DNA from: CAYWMY01 sp046352935
GTDB taxonomy: Bacteria; Pseudomonadota; Gammaproteobacteria; Steroidobacterales; Steroidobacteraceae
NCBI GenBank assembly: GCA_046352935.1
Contig: JAXMGR010000006.1
Coordinates: forward strand, 135,494 to 199,493
DNA length: 64,000 bases
Direction: 5' to 3'
Positions 44,620 through 52,107 of this stretch are shown here, in pieces; the first letter of the stretch is position 1, and the number at the start of each line of letters is the position of its first letter. A program made the position numbers and the translations under genes. The notes beneath the pieces are model-generated. The model saw only the letters and a list, made by a program, of their open reading frames with translations. It made no database searches and was not told where the DNA came from.

Positions 44620-46254
44620 ATGACCGCCCGGCCCCCTCTCCGACTGCTGACCGCGTCCCTCGTGCTCCTCGGCCTGGCCGTGCTGGCCGGCTGGTGGAAC
44701 GATGGCCGCGCCGTGAACCTGCCCGATGCGCCGGACGGCAGACTGGACTGCGTGTCCTACGCGCCCTCCGGCGCCGGCAGCGTGATGCCCGAACGGGTCA
44801 CACCCGAGAGAATCCGCGCGGATCTCGCGACGCTTGCCTCGATCACCCGCTGCGTGCGGACCTACACGGTGAGCCAGGGCTTCGACGCCGTGCCCGCGAT
44901 CGCGCGGGAGTTCGGGCTCCGCGTCTGGCTCGGCGCATGGATCGGGCGTGAGGAGACGCATAACGAGCGTGAGCTGGCGCGGTTGATCGCCATCGCACGC
45001 CGCGACCGCGACGTGGTCCGCGGCATCATCGTCGGCAACGAGGTGCTGCTGCGCCACGAGCAGACACCGGCGGCGCTCGCCGCGATGATCCGGCGCGTGC
45101 GCGAGGCGACCGGACTGCCCGTGAGCTACGCCGATGTGTGGGGCCGCTGGCTCGCACATCCCGAACTCGCGCGCGAAGTCTCGTTCGTCACGGTGCACAT
45201 CCTGCCGTACTGGGACGACGCCCCCCCCGGCATCGACGACGCGATACCGCGCGTCGCGGCGCTGTACGACGCACTCCGGCACGCGTTCCCGGACAGGCCG
45301 GTGCTCGTCGGTGAGACCGGCTGGCCCAGCGCTGGCCGGCCGCGCGGCGCCGCAGTGCCCTCGCGCGTGAACCAGGCGCGCTACCTGCGTGAATTCATCG
45401 CTCTCGCCGCGGCGCGCGGTATTCCTTTCAACCTCATCGAGGCCTTCGACCAGCCCTGGAAGCAGCGCCCGGAAGGAACCGTCGGCGGCTACTGGGGGCT
45501 CTACGATGCGCAGGGCCGCGCCAAGTTTCCCTGGCACGGGGAGATGCGCGAGGCCCCGGACGCGTCCCGCGTGCTGCAGGCCGCCGCCGCGGTGGCGCTG
45601 ATCGCGTTCATCGCCGCGCTCGCCCGGGGCCCGCGGACGCGGCTCACCACCGCGACACTGTGGGCGGCAGCGGGCACCCTCGCGGTCGGGGCCGGCGCGC
45701 GGCAGTGGATCGACCTCACGCGCGCGAACCTGACGGCGCTCGACTGGGGCACGACGCTCGTGATCGCGGCGGCGGGCTGGCTCGCGTTCGCGGCTGCGCT
45801 GCGCGCGGCCGTGGCGCGATGCGCGCACGGCCTGGACATCGCTGCACCATCCCTCAGCGACGATCGCCGCGCGCGTGGCGGGATCCCGCATGCGCTCGCG
45901 GGCGGGCTGCTGCTCGCGGCGGCCTGGGTGTGCCTGGGCCTCGTGTTCGCCGGCCGGCACCGCGACATTCCCCTCTGGCTGTTCCTGCCGGCGGCCGTCG
46001 CGTTCGTGATCGCCGCCTGGGCCCAGGCGCGTTCCGTCGGTCGCGGGCTCGTGCGCCGTCGCGCCGTGGAGTTCCTCGTGCTTGCCACCTGGGTCGCGCT
46101 CGCTGGCCTGCTCGTGCCGATGCTGGAGAGCTTCGCGAACGCCCGTGCGATCGCCTTCGGCGCTTCAATGCTGGCGCTCGGCCTCGCCGTCCTGCTGCCG
46201 GTCGCGCTCGAGGCGCGCCAGCACGAGGGCACCGGCCAGCGTGCCGAGCGCTGA
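44620..46254 (+). CDS. GH17-like glycosidase fused to a C-terminal membrane domain
   Basis: A 544-residue membrane protein. An N-terminal anchor (residues 8-25) precedes a GH17-type barrel to about 320: LDCVSYAPSG, VRTYTVSQGFDAVPAIAREFG, acid/base Glu in IIVGNEVLLR, nucleophile Glu in VLVGETGWPSAGRP, and NLIEAFDQPWK. About seven hydrophobic segments fill 325-540. This architecture is annotated in other bacteria as NdvC-like beta-glucan synthase/transglycosidase, so it may remodel periplasmic beta-glucans. TACAAT (44606-44611) ends 8 bases before the ATG, implying a very short or absent leader. Its last 90 bases overlap the convergent membrane-protein gene. Confidence 0.85.
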   Translation: MTARPPLRLLTASLVLLGLAVLAGWWNDGRAVNLPDAPDGRLDCVSYAPSGAGSVMPERVTPERIRADLATLASITRCVRTYTVSQGFDAVPAIAREFGLRVWLGAWIGREETHNERELARLIAIARRDRDVVRGIIVGNEVLLRHEQTPAALAAMIRRVREATGLPVSYADVWGRWLAHPELAREVSFVTVHILPYWDDAPPGIDDAIPRVAALYDALRHAFPDRPVLVGETGWPSAGRPRGAAVPSRVNQARYLREFIALAAARGIPFNLIEAFDQPWKQRPEGTVGGYWGLYDAQGRAKFPWHGEMREAPDASRVLQAAAAVALIAFIAALARGPRTRLTTATLWAAAGTLAVGAGARQWIDLTRANLTALDWGTTLVIAAAGWLAFAAALRAAVARCAHGLDIAAPSLSDDRRARGGIPHALAGGLLLAAAWVCLGLVFAGRHRDIPLWLFLPAAVAFVIAAWAQARSVGRGLVRRRAVEFLVLATWVALAGLLVPMLESFANARAIAFGASMLALGLAVLLPVALEARQHEGTGQRAER

Positions 46255-46584
46255 CCACTCGAAGCGGTAGAGCATCATGCCGGAGACACCGGCCGCGACG
46301 GCGAGACCGGCGAGCGCCCGGCGTCGCCGCCACGCCGCCACCGTTGCCGCAAGCAGGCTCAGGATCGCGAATGCCTGGTGCAGGAATGCCTCGATCACGA
46401 GCGAGCGCGGCGCGCAGCGCCAGTCCGCGACGCCGGACTCGCAGGCGATGCCGAGGCTGTCACGTTCGACGAGACCGTAGCGCAGGGCCGCGCCGATCGC
46501 GCAGCCTGCGAGACCCGCGATCGCCACGCCGAACAGCGCGGATCGCGCCTCAGTGAGGATCGATCGCTGTGTTCGTGCGTGCAT
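46165..46584 (-). CDS. Small membrane protein of unknown function
   Basis: A 139-residue protein with four likely transmembrane segments (about 15-37, 66-83, 90-104, 108-124). The extracytoplasmic loop carries two Cys residues (LGIACESGVADWRCAPRS) that may form a disulfide. GGAG lies six bases before the ATG, supporting a real gene despite its 90-base tail-to-tail overlap with the GH17 gene. Family not recognised. Confidence 0.72.
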   Translation of the reverse strand: MHARTQRSILTEARSALFGVAIAGLAGCAIGAALRYGLVERDSLGIACESGVADWRCAPRSLVIEAFLHQAFAILSLLAATVAAWRRRRALAGLAVAAGVSGMMLYRFEWSALGTLAGALVLARLERDRQQDGEAERQH

Positions 46585-46641
46585 GCGGGGCTCCAGAGAG
46601 CGAGGCCGGGGCCGAGCGGCGACCGGTGATCACTTCCCGCT

Positions 46642-47340
46642 TCACGTGCCGGCGCTGCGGAAGCCGATCGTGCGGTAGAGACTGAACTGCGAGCGCGGGT
46701 GATCGATGAAGCGCCGCTCGTCCTCGATCGCGCCGACCGCGACGGCTGGGGCGCCCAGGATCTTCGCCGCCTCGCGGGGCCCGTCGAAGTACGACAGCGC
46801 CATGCCGTCGAGCTCCGTGCCGGCGAGCCCGAGACGGGCCGCGAGCGCGGCGCTCGCGGCGAGCTCGGCGTGGTTCTGCCGGTAGCGCACGCCCTCGACC
46901 TTCTCGCCGAGCTTCGCATGGCGACCGAACCATGCCTCCATGAAGGTCGCGCGGTCCATGGTCCGGTAACGCCGCAGCGTCAGCACGCAGAACACCGGGC
47001 CGTCGCCCTGCGTGATCGCGTACTCGTCGATGACCGCCGCATTGGAGCGCGAGACATCGAGAAGCGGCCGCAGTGCGGCGACGATCCCGGCCGCGACGGG
47101 CTCCGCCGCGGCGATGCCGGCACCGATGAACTCGACGATCGCATCGTGCGGCGGGACCTCTTTCATGATGTCCATGTGCGGCACGTGCACACGCTCCGCG
47201 CCATCGAGCTCCAGCGACCAGCGCTCACCCGGCCCCGCAGCAGCGGCGAGTGCGGCGAAACGCTCGCGGAACGCCGCACGCGCGTCCGCGCGCGCGGAGA
47301 GCAGCAGCACGATCTTCCGGGTCGGCACAGGTTCAGCCAT
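46642..47340 (-). CDS. EthD domain-containing protein
   Basis: A 232-residue cytosolic protein with a ferredoxin-like EthD domain in the second half (VFCVLTLRRYRTMDRATFMEAWFGRHAKLGEKVEGVRYRQNHA...ELDGMALSYFDGP...FIDHPRSQFSLYRTIGF) and a related, weaker repeat before it. EthD proteins are small dimeric proteins needed in some ether and aromatic degradation pathways. The ATG is preceded by AGGAGG at 8 bases. It is divergent from the SDR gene (189 bases). Confidence 0.85.
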   Translation of the reverse strand: MAEPVPTRKIVLLLSARADARAAFRERFAALAAAAGPGERWSLELDGAERVHVPHMDIMKEVPPHDAIVEFIGAGIAAAEPVAAGIVAALRPLLDVSRSNAAVIDEYAITQGDGPVFCVLTLRRYRTMDRATFMEAWFGRHAKLGEKVEGVRYRQNHAELAASAALAARLGLAGTELDGMALSYFDGPREAAKILGAPAVAVGAIEDERRFIDHPRSQFSLYRTIGFRSAGT

Positions 47341-47529
47341 GTCGGGATCCTCCTGGGGCGGCCAGTCTCGCGCAAGCGCCGCGGCGACTCAAACACCGCG
47401 CGAAGAGAGCATTGACACCGCGGAGAGCCCGGTCCAGCTTTGGCGCTGGCTGGCCGCTCATGCGGCCCCGAGCCGCCTGGCCTGTCCAACAAGGCCTGCG
47501 CGATCCGGACTCGTCATGGAGTGCATCAC

Positions 47530-48309
47530 ATGCTCGACGATATCTTTGGTTTGAGCGGCAAGGTCGGACTGGTCACGGGTGCGGGCCGGGGGCTCGGCCG
47601 CACGGCCGCGATCGGTTTTGCGGAGGCAGGAGCGGACGTCGCTCTGCTCAGCCGTTCCAGGGGAGAACTCGAAGAGACCGCCCAGGCCATACGGAAGCTG
47701 GGCCGGCGGGCGCTGGTGGTTCCGGCCGACCTGAGCGAGATCGAGGCATTGCCCGCCGTCGTCGACACCGTCATACGGGAATTCGGCCACCTCGACATCC
47801 TGGTCAACAACGCAGCCGCGATCGTGCGCGACCGCGTGACCGACGTGAAATGGAAGGACTACGACTTCCAGATGGACGTGAATGCCAAGGCGACGTTCGC
47901 GCTCAGCAAAGCGGCCGTGCCGCACATGATCGCCCGCGGGTCCGGCAAGATCATCAACGTGACCGCCTGCGCGGCGGAGATCGGCTTCGCGATGTTCCCC
48001 GTGTACGCGATGTCGAAGGCCGCGATCTCGCTGTTCACGAAGTCGCTGGCCATGGACCTGGCCAGGCAGGGCCACGACATCCAGGCCAACTGCATCGGCC
48101 CCGGCGCCTTCACCACCCACATGAACGCCGTGGAAGGCGCTGCCGACAGCAGCTTCGACCGCGAGGTGCTCGCCCACGTACCGATGAACCGGAAGGCACG
48201 GCCCGAGGAGCTGAAGGGGACCTTCATCTACCTGGCCAGCAAGGCCTCGAGCTACCTGACCGGGCAGGACATCTATGTCGACGGCGGGTGGCTGGGCAGC
48301 GGGGTCTGA
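47530..48309 (+). CDS. Short-chain dehydrogenase/reductase, catalytic Ser replaced
   Basis: A 259-residue classical SDR. It shows nucleotide-binding TGAGRGLGR, NNAA (93-96), catalytic Tyr159 and Lys163 (YAMSKAA), and a C-terminal GQDIYVDGGW. At the catalytic Ser position, 13 residues before Tyr159, there is Ala146 (VTACAAE), with Thr145 and Cys147 flanking. Activity may be reduced or rely on a neighbouring residue. It resembles gluconate/alcohol-type dehydrogenases. Starts at ATG 47530 (MLDDIFGLSGK), typical for the family. Confidence 0.9.
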   Translation: MLDDIFGLSGKVGLVTGAGRGLGRTAAIGFAEAGADVALLSRSRGELEETAQAIRKLGRRALVVPADLSEIEALPAVVDTVIREFGHLDILVNNAAAIVRDRVTDVKWKDYDFQMDVNAKATFALSKAAVPHMIARGSGKIINVTACAAEIGFAMFPVYAMSKAAISLFTKSLAMDLARQGHDIQANCIGPGAFTTHMNAVEGAADSSFDREVLAHVPMNRKARPEELKGTFIYLASKASSYLTGQDIYVDGGWLGSGV

Positions 48310-48430
48310 AGGCGATTGCTTCCCGCACCGAGGGGCACCGGAACACGACCTGCCCCCGGTGGCGACCCTCGCGGCCCCTGCGCGCTGCCCGCATGGCAGC
48401 AGCGCGGGCAGTTGCCTACCATCGGCACCG

Positions 48431-48829
48431 ATGGAGACGCCCGCCGCAACTTCTGCCGTCCCCCGCGCACCGACCTGGCAGCGCCTGCTGTGGGCGGCAG
48501 TCGGTGCGGCAGCGCTGGTCACCGGGATCGTCGGCATCGTCGTGCCACTCTTGCCGACGACACCGTTCGTGCTGGTCGCGGCGTTCTGCTTCGCGCGCGG
48601 CTCGACGCGCTGCGAAGCCTGGCTCGTCGGCCACCCGCGTTTCGGACCCGTGGTGCGGAACTGGCGCGACCGGCACGTGATCCCGCTGCGCGCGAAGCAG
48701 CTCGCGTGGTCGATGATGGCGCTGGGCTCGGCCTTCGCGTGGTGGACGCTGCCCGCACGCTTTGGCTGGCTGCCCGCGGCCTGCTGTGCGGCGGTGGTGC
48801 TGTGGATGGCGAGGCAGCCGTCGCGCTGA
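48431..48829 (+). CDS. DUF454 (YbaN-like) membrane protein
   Basis: A 132-residue inner-membrane protein matching YbaN/DUF454: VGAAALVTGIVGIVVPLLPTTPFVLVAAFCFARGS, then LVGHPRFGPVVRNWRDRHVIPLRAKQLAWSMMA. It has three to four hydrophobic segments and the conserved PLLPTTPF turn. Function is unknown. No strong ribosome site precedes ATG 48431. A 183-base gap follows before the MotA-like gene. Confidence 0.9.
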   Translation: METPAATSAVPRAPTWQRLLWAAVGAAALVTGIVGIVVPLLPTTPFVLVAAFCFARGSTRCEAWLVGHPRFGPVVRNWRDRHVIPLRAKQLAWSMMALGSAFAWWTLPARFGWLPAACCAAVVLWMARQPSR

Positions 48830-49012
48830 GACTGCCGCGACGAGCGTGACCGACCGACGGCGACGGTGCCGGCCGGTCCGCGATGGCGTCCTGCCGCCCC
48901 GGGGCTTCATGCGTGTCAGCACCGCCGCGGGTTCCGCGGCCGGCCGACAGGGCAGTGTGGCGCGCTTCTTGCTTTTCCCTCCCTGTCCCGCTCGTGGACC
49001 GGGAGGAGATCC

Positions 49013-49816
49013 GTGCTGACCCGCTTCTGGACAGGAATGCTGCTCATCGCCGTGCTGGGAGCGATCGTGCTGCAGCTCGCCGCACCCGGCTCGGCGCTCG
49101 TGGCATTGGTCGCGGGCTTCGTGCTCGTCGTGGCCGGCACGCTGCTCGTCGCACGCGTGAGCCACACGCCGGCGGCGCTGCCCGCGCTCATGGCGACGCT
49201 GCGCGAGATGCGCCACACACGGCGCACGAAGACCGAGGGGGTCCTGCAGCTCAGCGGTTTCCTGCAGGCGGCAACGCATTTCCGCTACGGCAAGATCCGG
49301 CCGGCCGAGGATGCCGCCCGGCAGATCCCGGACCCGGTGCTGCGGCGGGGCACGCTGCTGGTGTTCGATGGCTTCCAGCGCCCGCAGCTCGCGATCGCGC
49401 TGCAGCGGCAGATGGCCGAGGAACGCGAGCTGCTGCTGCGTCCCGTCGATCTGCTGCGCGCGATGGCGGGCTATGCGCCCTCGCTCGGCATGTTCGGCAC
49501 GCTGCTCGGCCTGCTGCAGATGCTGTTCGGTGCGGGCGGCGGCGACGTGCACCAGATGGGCGCGGCCATGGGCTTCGCGATGATCACCACCGTCTACGGG
49601 CTGGTGTTCTCGAACCTGCTGCTGAAGCCGCTCGCGGCGCAGGTCGAGCAGCGTAACCGCCGCCAGCTGGCGCTCGGCCTCATGGCGGTGCAGGCAGTGA
49701 TGATGCTCTATGACCGTCACCATCCCGAATACATCCGCGACGTGCTGAACAACCGGCGCGTATCGCAGGCCGCGCCGCAGACGGGCTTCTCGTCGGTGGT
49801 CGGGTTCGCGCGGTGA
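49013..49816 (+). CDS. MotA/TolQ/ExbB-type proton channel protein
   Basis: A 267-residue membrane protein of the MotA kind. It has two N-terminal hydrophobic segments (about 5-25 and 28-48), a cytoplasmic loop, and two more segments around APSLGMFGTLLGLLQMLF and MGFAMITTVYGLVFSNLLLKPLA, which carry the family's stator core. GTG 49013 has GGAGGAG before it. It overlaps the MotB-like gene by GTGA. No flagellar, pilus or Tol genes are nearby, so it powers another cell-envelope process or a distant motor. Confidence 0.88.
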   Translation: MLTRFWTGMLLIAVLGAIVLQLAAPGSALVALVAGFVLVVAGTLLVARVSHTPAALPALMATLREMRHTRRTKTEGVLQLSGFLQAATHFRYGKIRPAEDAARQIPDPVLRRGTLLVFDGFQRPQLAIALQRQMAEERELLLRPVDLLRAMAGYAPSLGMFGTLLGLLQMLFGAGGGDVHQMGAAMGFAMITTVYGLVFSNLLLKPLAAQVEQRNRRQLALGLMAVQAVMMLYDRHHPEYIRDVLNNRRVSQAAPQTGFSSVVGFAR

Positions 49817-50652
49817 ACGTCGCAGCGCGAGTCGAGGCCACCGATGCGGAGGCCATCCCCACGTTCATCGACCTGGACTGGGAGTCGAACAGCCACGACG
49901 ACGGCTGGCTCGTCACCTACGCGGACATCATCAGCACCGCGCTCGCGATGGTGGTGCTGATCTTCGGTCGCGCCGCACTCGGGCCGGCACCCGCCGTGAT
50001 CCCGACGCCGGTCCCCGTGGCGGCGGCCGCGACGGCTTCGATCGGAGCCGCAACGGCGGAGCCGGCCGGCGACGCTGCAGTGCCATCGGGCGACGCCTCC
50101 GGCGCGACCATGACCGCGGCGCCCGGCGAGCTCGACTCGCGCGACGCGGCCGATCCGCTCGCACCGATCGAGCCCGACGCCACCGCAGCCGAGATCGCCA
50201 CACCGCCGCCGGCCGAACTGCTCGCCGCACTCGTGAGCACGCGCTTCGCGGGCCGCATCGCGGCGGAGCGGCGCAACGAAGGCGTCGTGCTCACGATTCC
50301 CGCCGTCGCGCTCTTCGGCTCCGCGCGTGCGGACCTGAGCCCCGCGGCGCGGCCACTCCTCGACGAACTCGCCGCCACGCTGCGCGAGGCCGGCGACGCG
50401 CGGATCTCCGTCGAGGGTCACACCGACGACCGGCCCGTGCAGGGCGGCACATTCCGGTCGAACTGGGATCTTGCGGCCGCGCGCGCCAACGCGGTCACGG
50501 CGTACCTGCTCGCGCACGGCTTCTCGCCGCAACGCCTGCACTCGGTGAGCTACGCCGACACCCGCCCGGTCGTCGACAACGGCACGGCGGAAGGCCGCGC
50601 CGCGAACCGCCGCGTGGAGCTCGCGATCGACTTCGAGACACCGCGGCGCTGA
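49813..50652 (+). CDS. MotB/OmpA-domain stator-like protein
   Basis: A 279-residue protein with one membrane helix (about 33-53) bearing the proton-carrying Asp38 in TYADIISTALAMVVLIF. A long Ala/Pro-rich periplasmic linker (about 55-150) leads to an OmpA-like peptidoglycan-binding domain (about 165-275: RISVEGHTDDRPVQGG, SNWDLAAARANAVTAYL, NRRVELAID). With the overlapping MotA-like gene it forms a proton-driven, wall-anchored unit. The start is GTG 49813, overlapping the previous stop. The extended linker is longer than in E. coli MotB. Confidence 0.9.
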   Translation: MNVAARVEATDAEAIPTFIDLDWESNSHDDGWLVTYADIISTALAMVVLIFGRAALGPAPAVIPTPVPVAAAATASIGAATAEPAGDAAVPSGDASGATMTAAPGELDSRDAADPLAPIEPDATAAEIATPPPAELLAALVSTRFAGRIAAERRNEGVVLTIPAVALFGSARADLSPAARPLLDELAATLREAGDARISVEGHTDDRPVQGGTFRSNWDLAAARANAVTAYLLAHGFSPQRLHSVSYADTRPVVDNGTAEGRAANRRVELAIDFETPRR

Positions 50653-50808
50653 AGTGCTGTCCGCGGCGAGGCGCCGGACGGTGCTTCACCGTGCAGAGCT
50701 TCACGGGGCCCGGGCCACGTTCGGCTTCAGAGCCTGCACGCTGCCGTTGGTCCCTTTTCGGCGCCCTTCAGGGCCGGACCGATGCGCCTGCGCGCCAACC
50801 CGACCGCA

Positions 50809-50913
50809 TCAGCGGCGGTTGGCCTTCTTTTCCCGCTTGGCTGCCCGCTTCTCCGCGGGCGTCCTGGCTGCCTTCTTCAAGGCCTCCTTCTTGCGATCCA
50901 TCCCCTTGCTCAT
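50809..50913 (-). CDS. Basic micro-protein, 34 residues
   Basis: ATG 50913 to TGA 50809; product begins MSKGMDRKKEALKKAART and ends KREKKANRR, with about half its residues Lys/Arg. AAGGAG lies five bases before the ATG, inside the 42-codon gene upstream, and the two overlap by ATGA. Similar short MSKGMD-type proteins occur in other proteobacteria, but I know no function. Possible roles are binding nucleic acid or ribosome (inference from charge). Confidence 0.75.
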   Translation of the reverse strand: MSKGMDRKKEALKKAARTPAEKRAAKREKKANRR

Positions 50914-51038
50914 GCCGGCTCCTTCGGGTCAGGCTCAGCGGGCCGCGGCGCTTGCCGCTTCGCCAGGCGCTGCTGCTGTTCGCGCTTCTTGGTCTCTTCC
51001 CGCTGCTTCTTCAGCTGTCGATAGTTCGGTGCTCGCAC
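50910..51038 (-). CDS. Basic micro-protein, 42 residues
   Basis: GTG 51038 to TGA 50910; product begins MRAPNYRQLKKQREETKK, continues as a charged helix (REQQQRLAKR) and ends in a Pro/Glu tail (PAEPDPKEPA). GAGG precedes the start by four bases. It is coupled to the 34-codon gene by ATGA, an arrangement that makes chance frames unlikely. No known family. The 205 bases upstream of it hold no other clear gene. Confidence 0.7.
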   Translation of the reverse strand: MRAPNYRQLKKQREETKKREQQQRLAKRQAPRPAEPDPKEPA

Positions 51039-51243
51039 GGAGCCTCGCTCGTTTGTTGGAAATCATGCCACTCGCAATCAGGGCCATTGTCGCATCGTTC
51101 GTGACCTGGCTGGTGCCTTCCGATCCGGCGGGGACGAGCACCATCCCCGGCACGACGTCGCGGGTGACGCAGGCGGCAGGCGACTCTCCGGCCGCTCGTG
51201 ATCGCGGCCCGGTCGCCGGGCCTGGCGCCCTGGAGGTGGATCG

Positions 51244-52023
51244 CTAGGCTTTCACCGAGACGAACGCGCCGGCCCTGGCCCGCAGCTCGGCGGTCAGCAG
51301 CGTGGCGTGGATCGACACGGTGCCCTGCGCGCCCGGGCGGATGGAGACGACCTGTGCAATGCCGCTGAGCAGGCCGCCGTCGAGCTTGAGCACCTGCGCG
51401 ACCTGCGGGCGGTACTGGCTCAGCAGGCTGATACCCGTCGTGGACACATCGCGCAGCTGTGCGGCATGGCCCTCGTGCGGCCAGGCGGGGTAGAGCTTCA
51501 GCTCGGCCGCCTTCCTGATGCGCGGTGCCGCGCGGCGCCCGAACAGCTCGCGCAGGTGCGCGCCCGGTCCGGCCAGCGTGAGGGTCATCGGGCTGCCGCA
51601 GCCGCTGCAGCGGGACTCAAGCCGACGCGGTCCGGTGATGCCGGTGCTGCAGAACGGGCACTGCGTGTACACGGGGCGCGGCGCCGGCCTCGGCTCGGTG
51701 TACGTGCCTTGACGCGGCCCCGTCCGGGTCTCCGTGTCCGTGCTGGCGCGACGGGGCCGCAGCGGACTCTCCGCTGGCGCCGGCCGGGCGGACGTCGCCG
51801 GGCCCTTCGTCGCGCGAAGCGTGGCGTCGTACTGGCGCCGCTTCTCGACGTTGCTCAGCACGGCATACGCCTGGTTGATCAGTACCGCGGCTTCGTGGTC
51901 GCCGCCGAGGTCGGGATGCGCCTTCAGCTTCGACATCAGGCTGCGATAGCTCGCCTTGATGACCTCGAGCGGCGCTTCGGGCTGCACATGGAGGATGCGG
52001 TAGAAGTTCCGTCGATTCTTCAA
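51244..52023 (-). CDS. J-domain/zinc-ribbon/PilZ fusion protein
   Basis: A 259-residue cytosolic protein in three parts. Residues 1-70 are a J domain (NFYRILHVQPEAPLEVIKASYRSL, HPD at 36-38, YAVLSNVEKRRQYD), which recruits DnaK. Residues 120-145 are a zinc ribbon with C122, C125, C139 and C142. Residues about 160-255 are a PilZ domain with R164-x3-R168 and D192-x-S194-x2-G197, the c-di-GMP-binding residues. It could link c-di-GMP to chaperone recruitment. A disordered Arg/Pro stretch (70-118) joins the parts. The OPT transporter gene lies upstream on the same strand. Confidence 0.88.
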   Translation of the reverse strand: MKNRRNFYRILHVQPEAPLEVIKASYRSLMSKLKAHPDLGGDHEAAVLINQAYAVLSNVEKRRQYDATLRATKGPATSARPAPAESPLRPRRASTDTETRTGPRQGTYTEPRPAPRPVYTQCPFCSTGITGPRRLESRCSGCGSPMTLTLAGPGAHLRELFGRRAAPRIRKAAELKLYPAWPHEGHAAQLRDVSTTGISLLSQYRPQVAQVLKLDGGLLSGIAQVVSIRPGAQGTVSIHATLLTAELRARAGAFVSVKA

Positions 52024-52107
52024 GGCTGGCGCTCCGGGCGCGGTCGAGGCCAGTTACCTATCGGCGCATGCCGGACGGGCTTGAGGCCCCCTGAGGACCC
52101 GGCGCCC

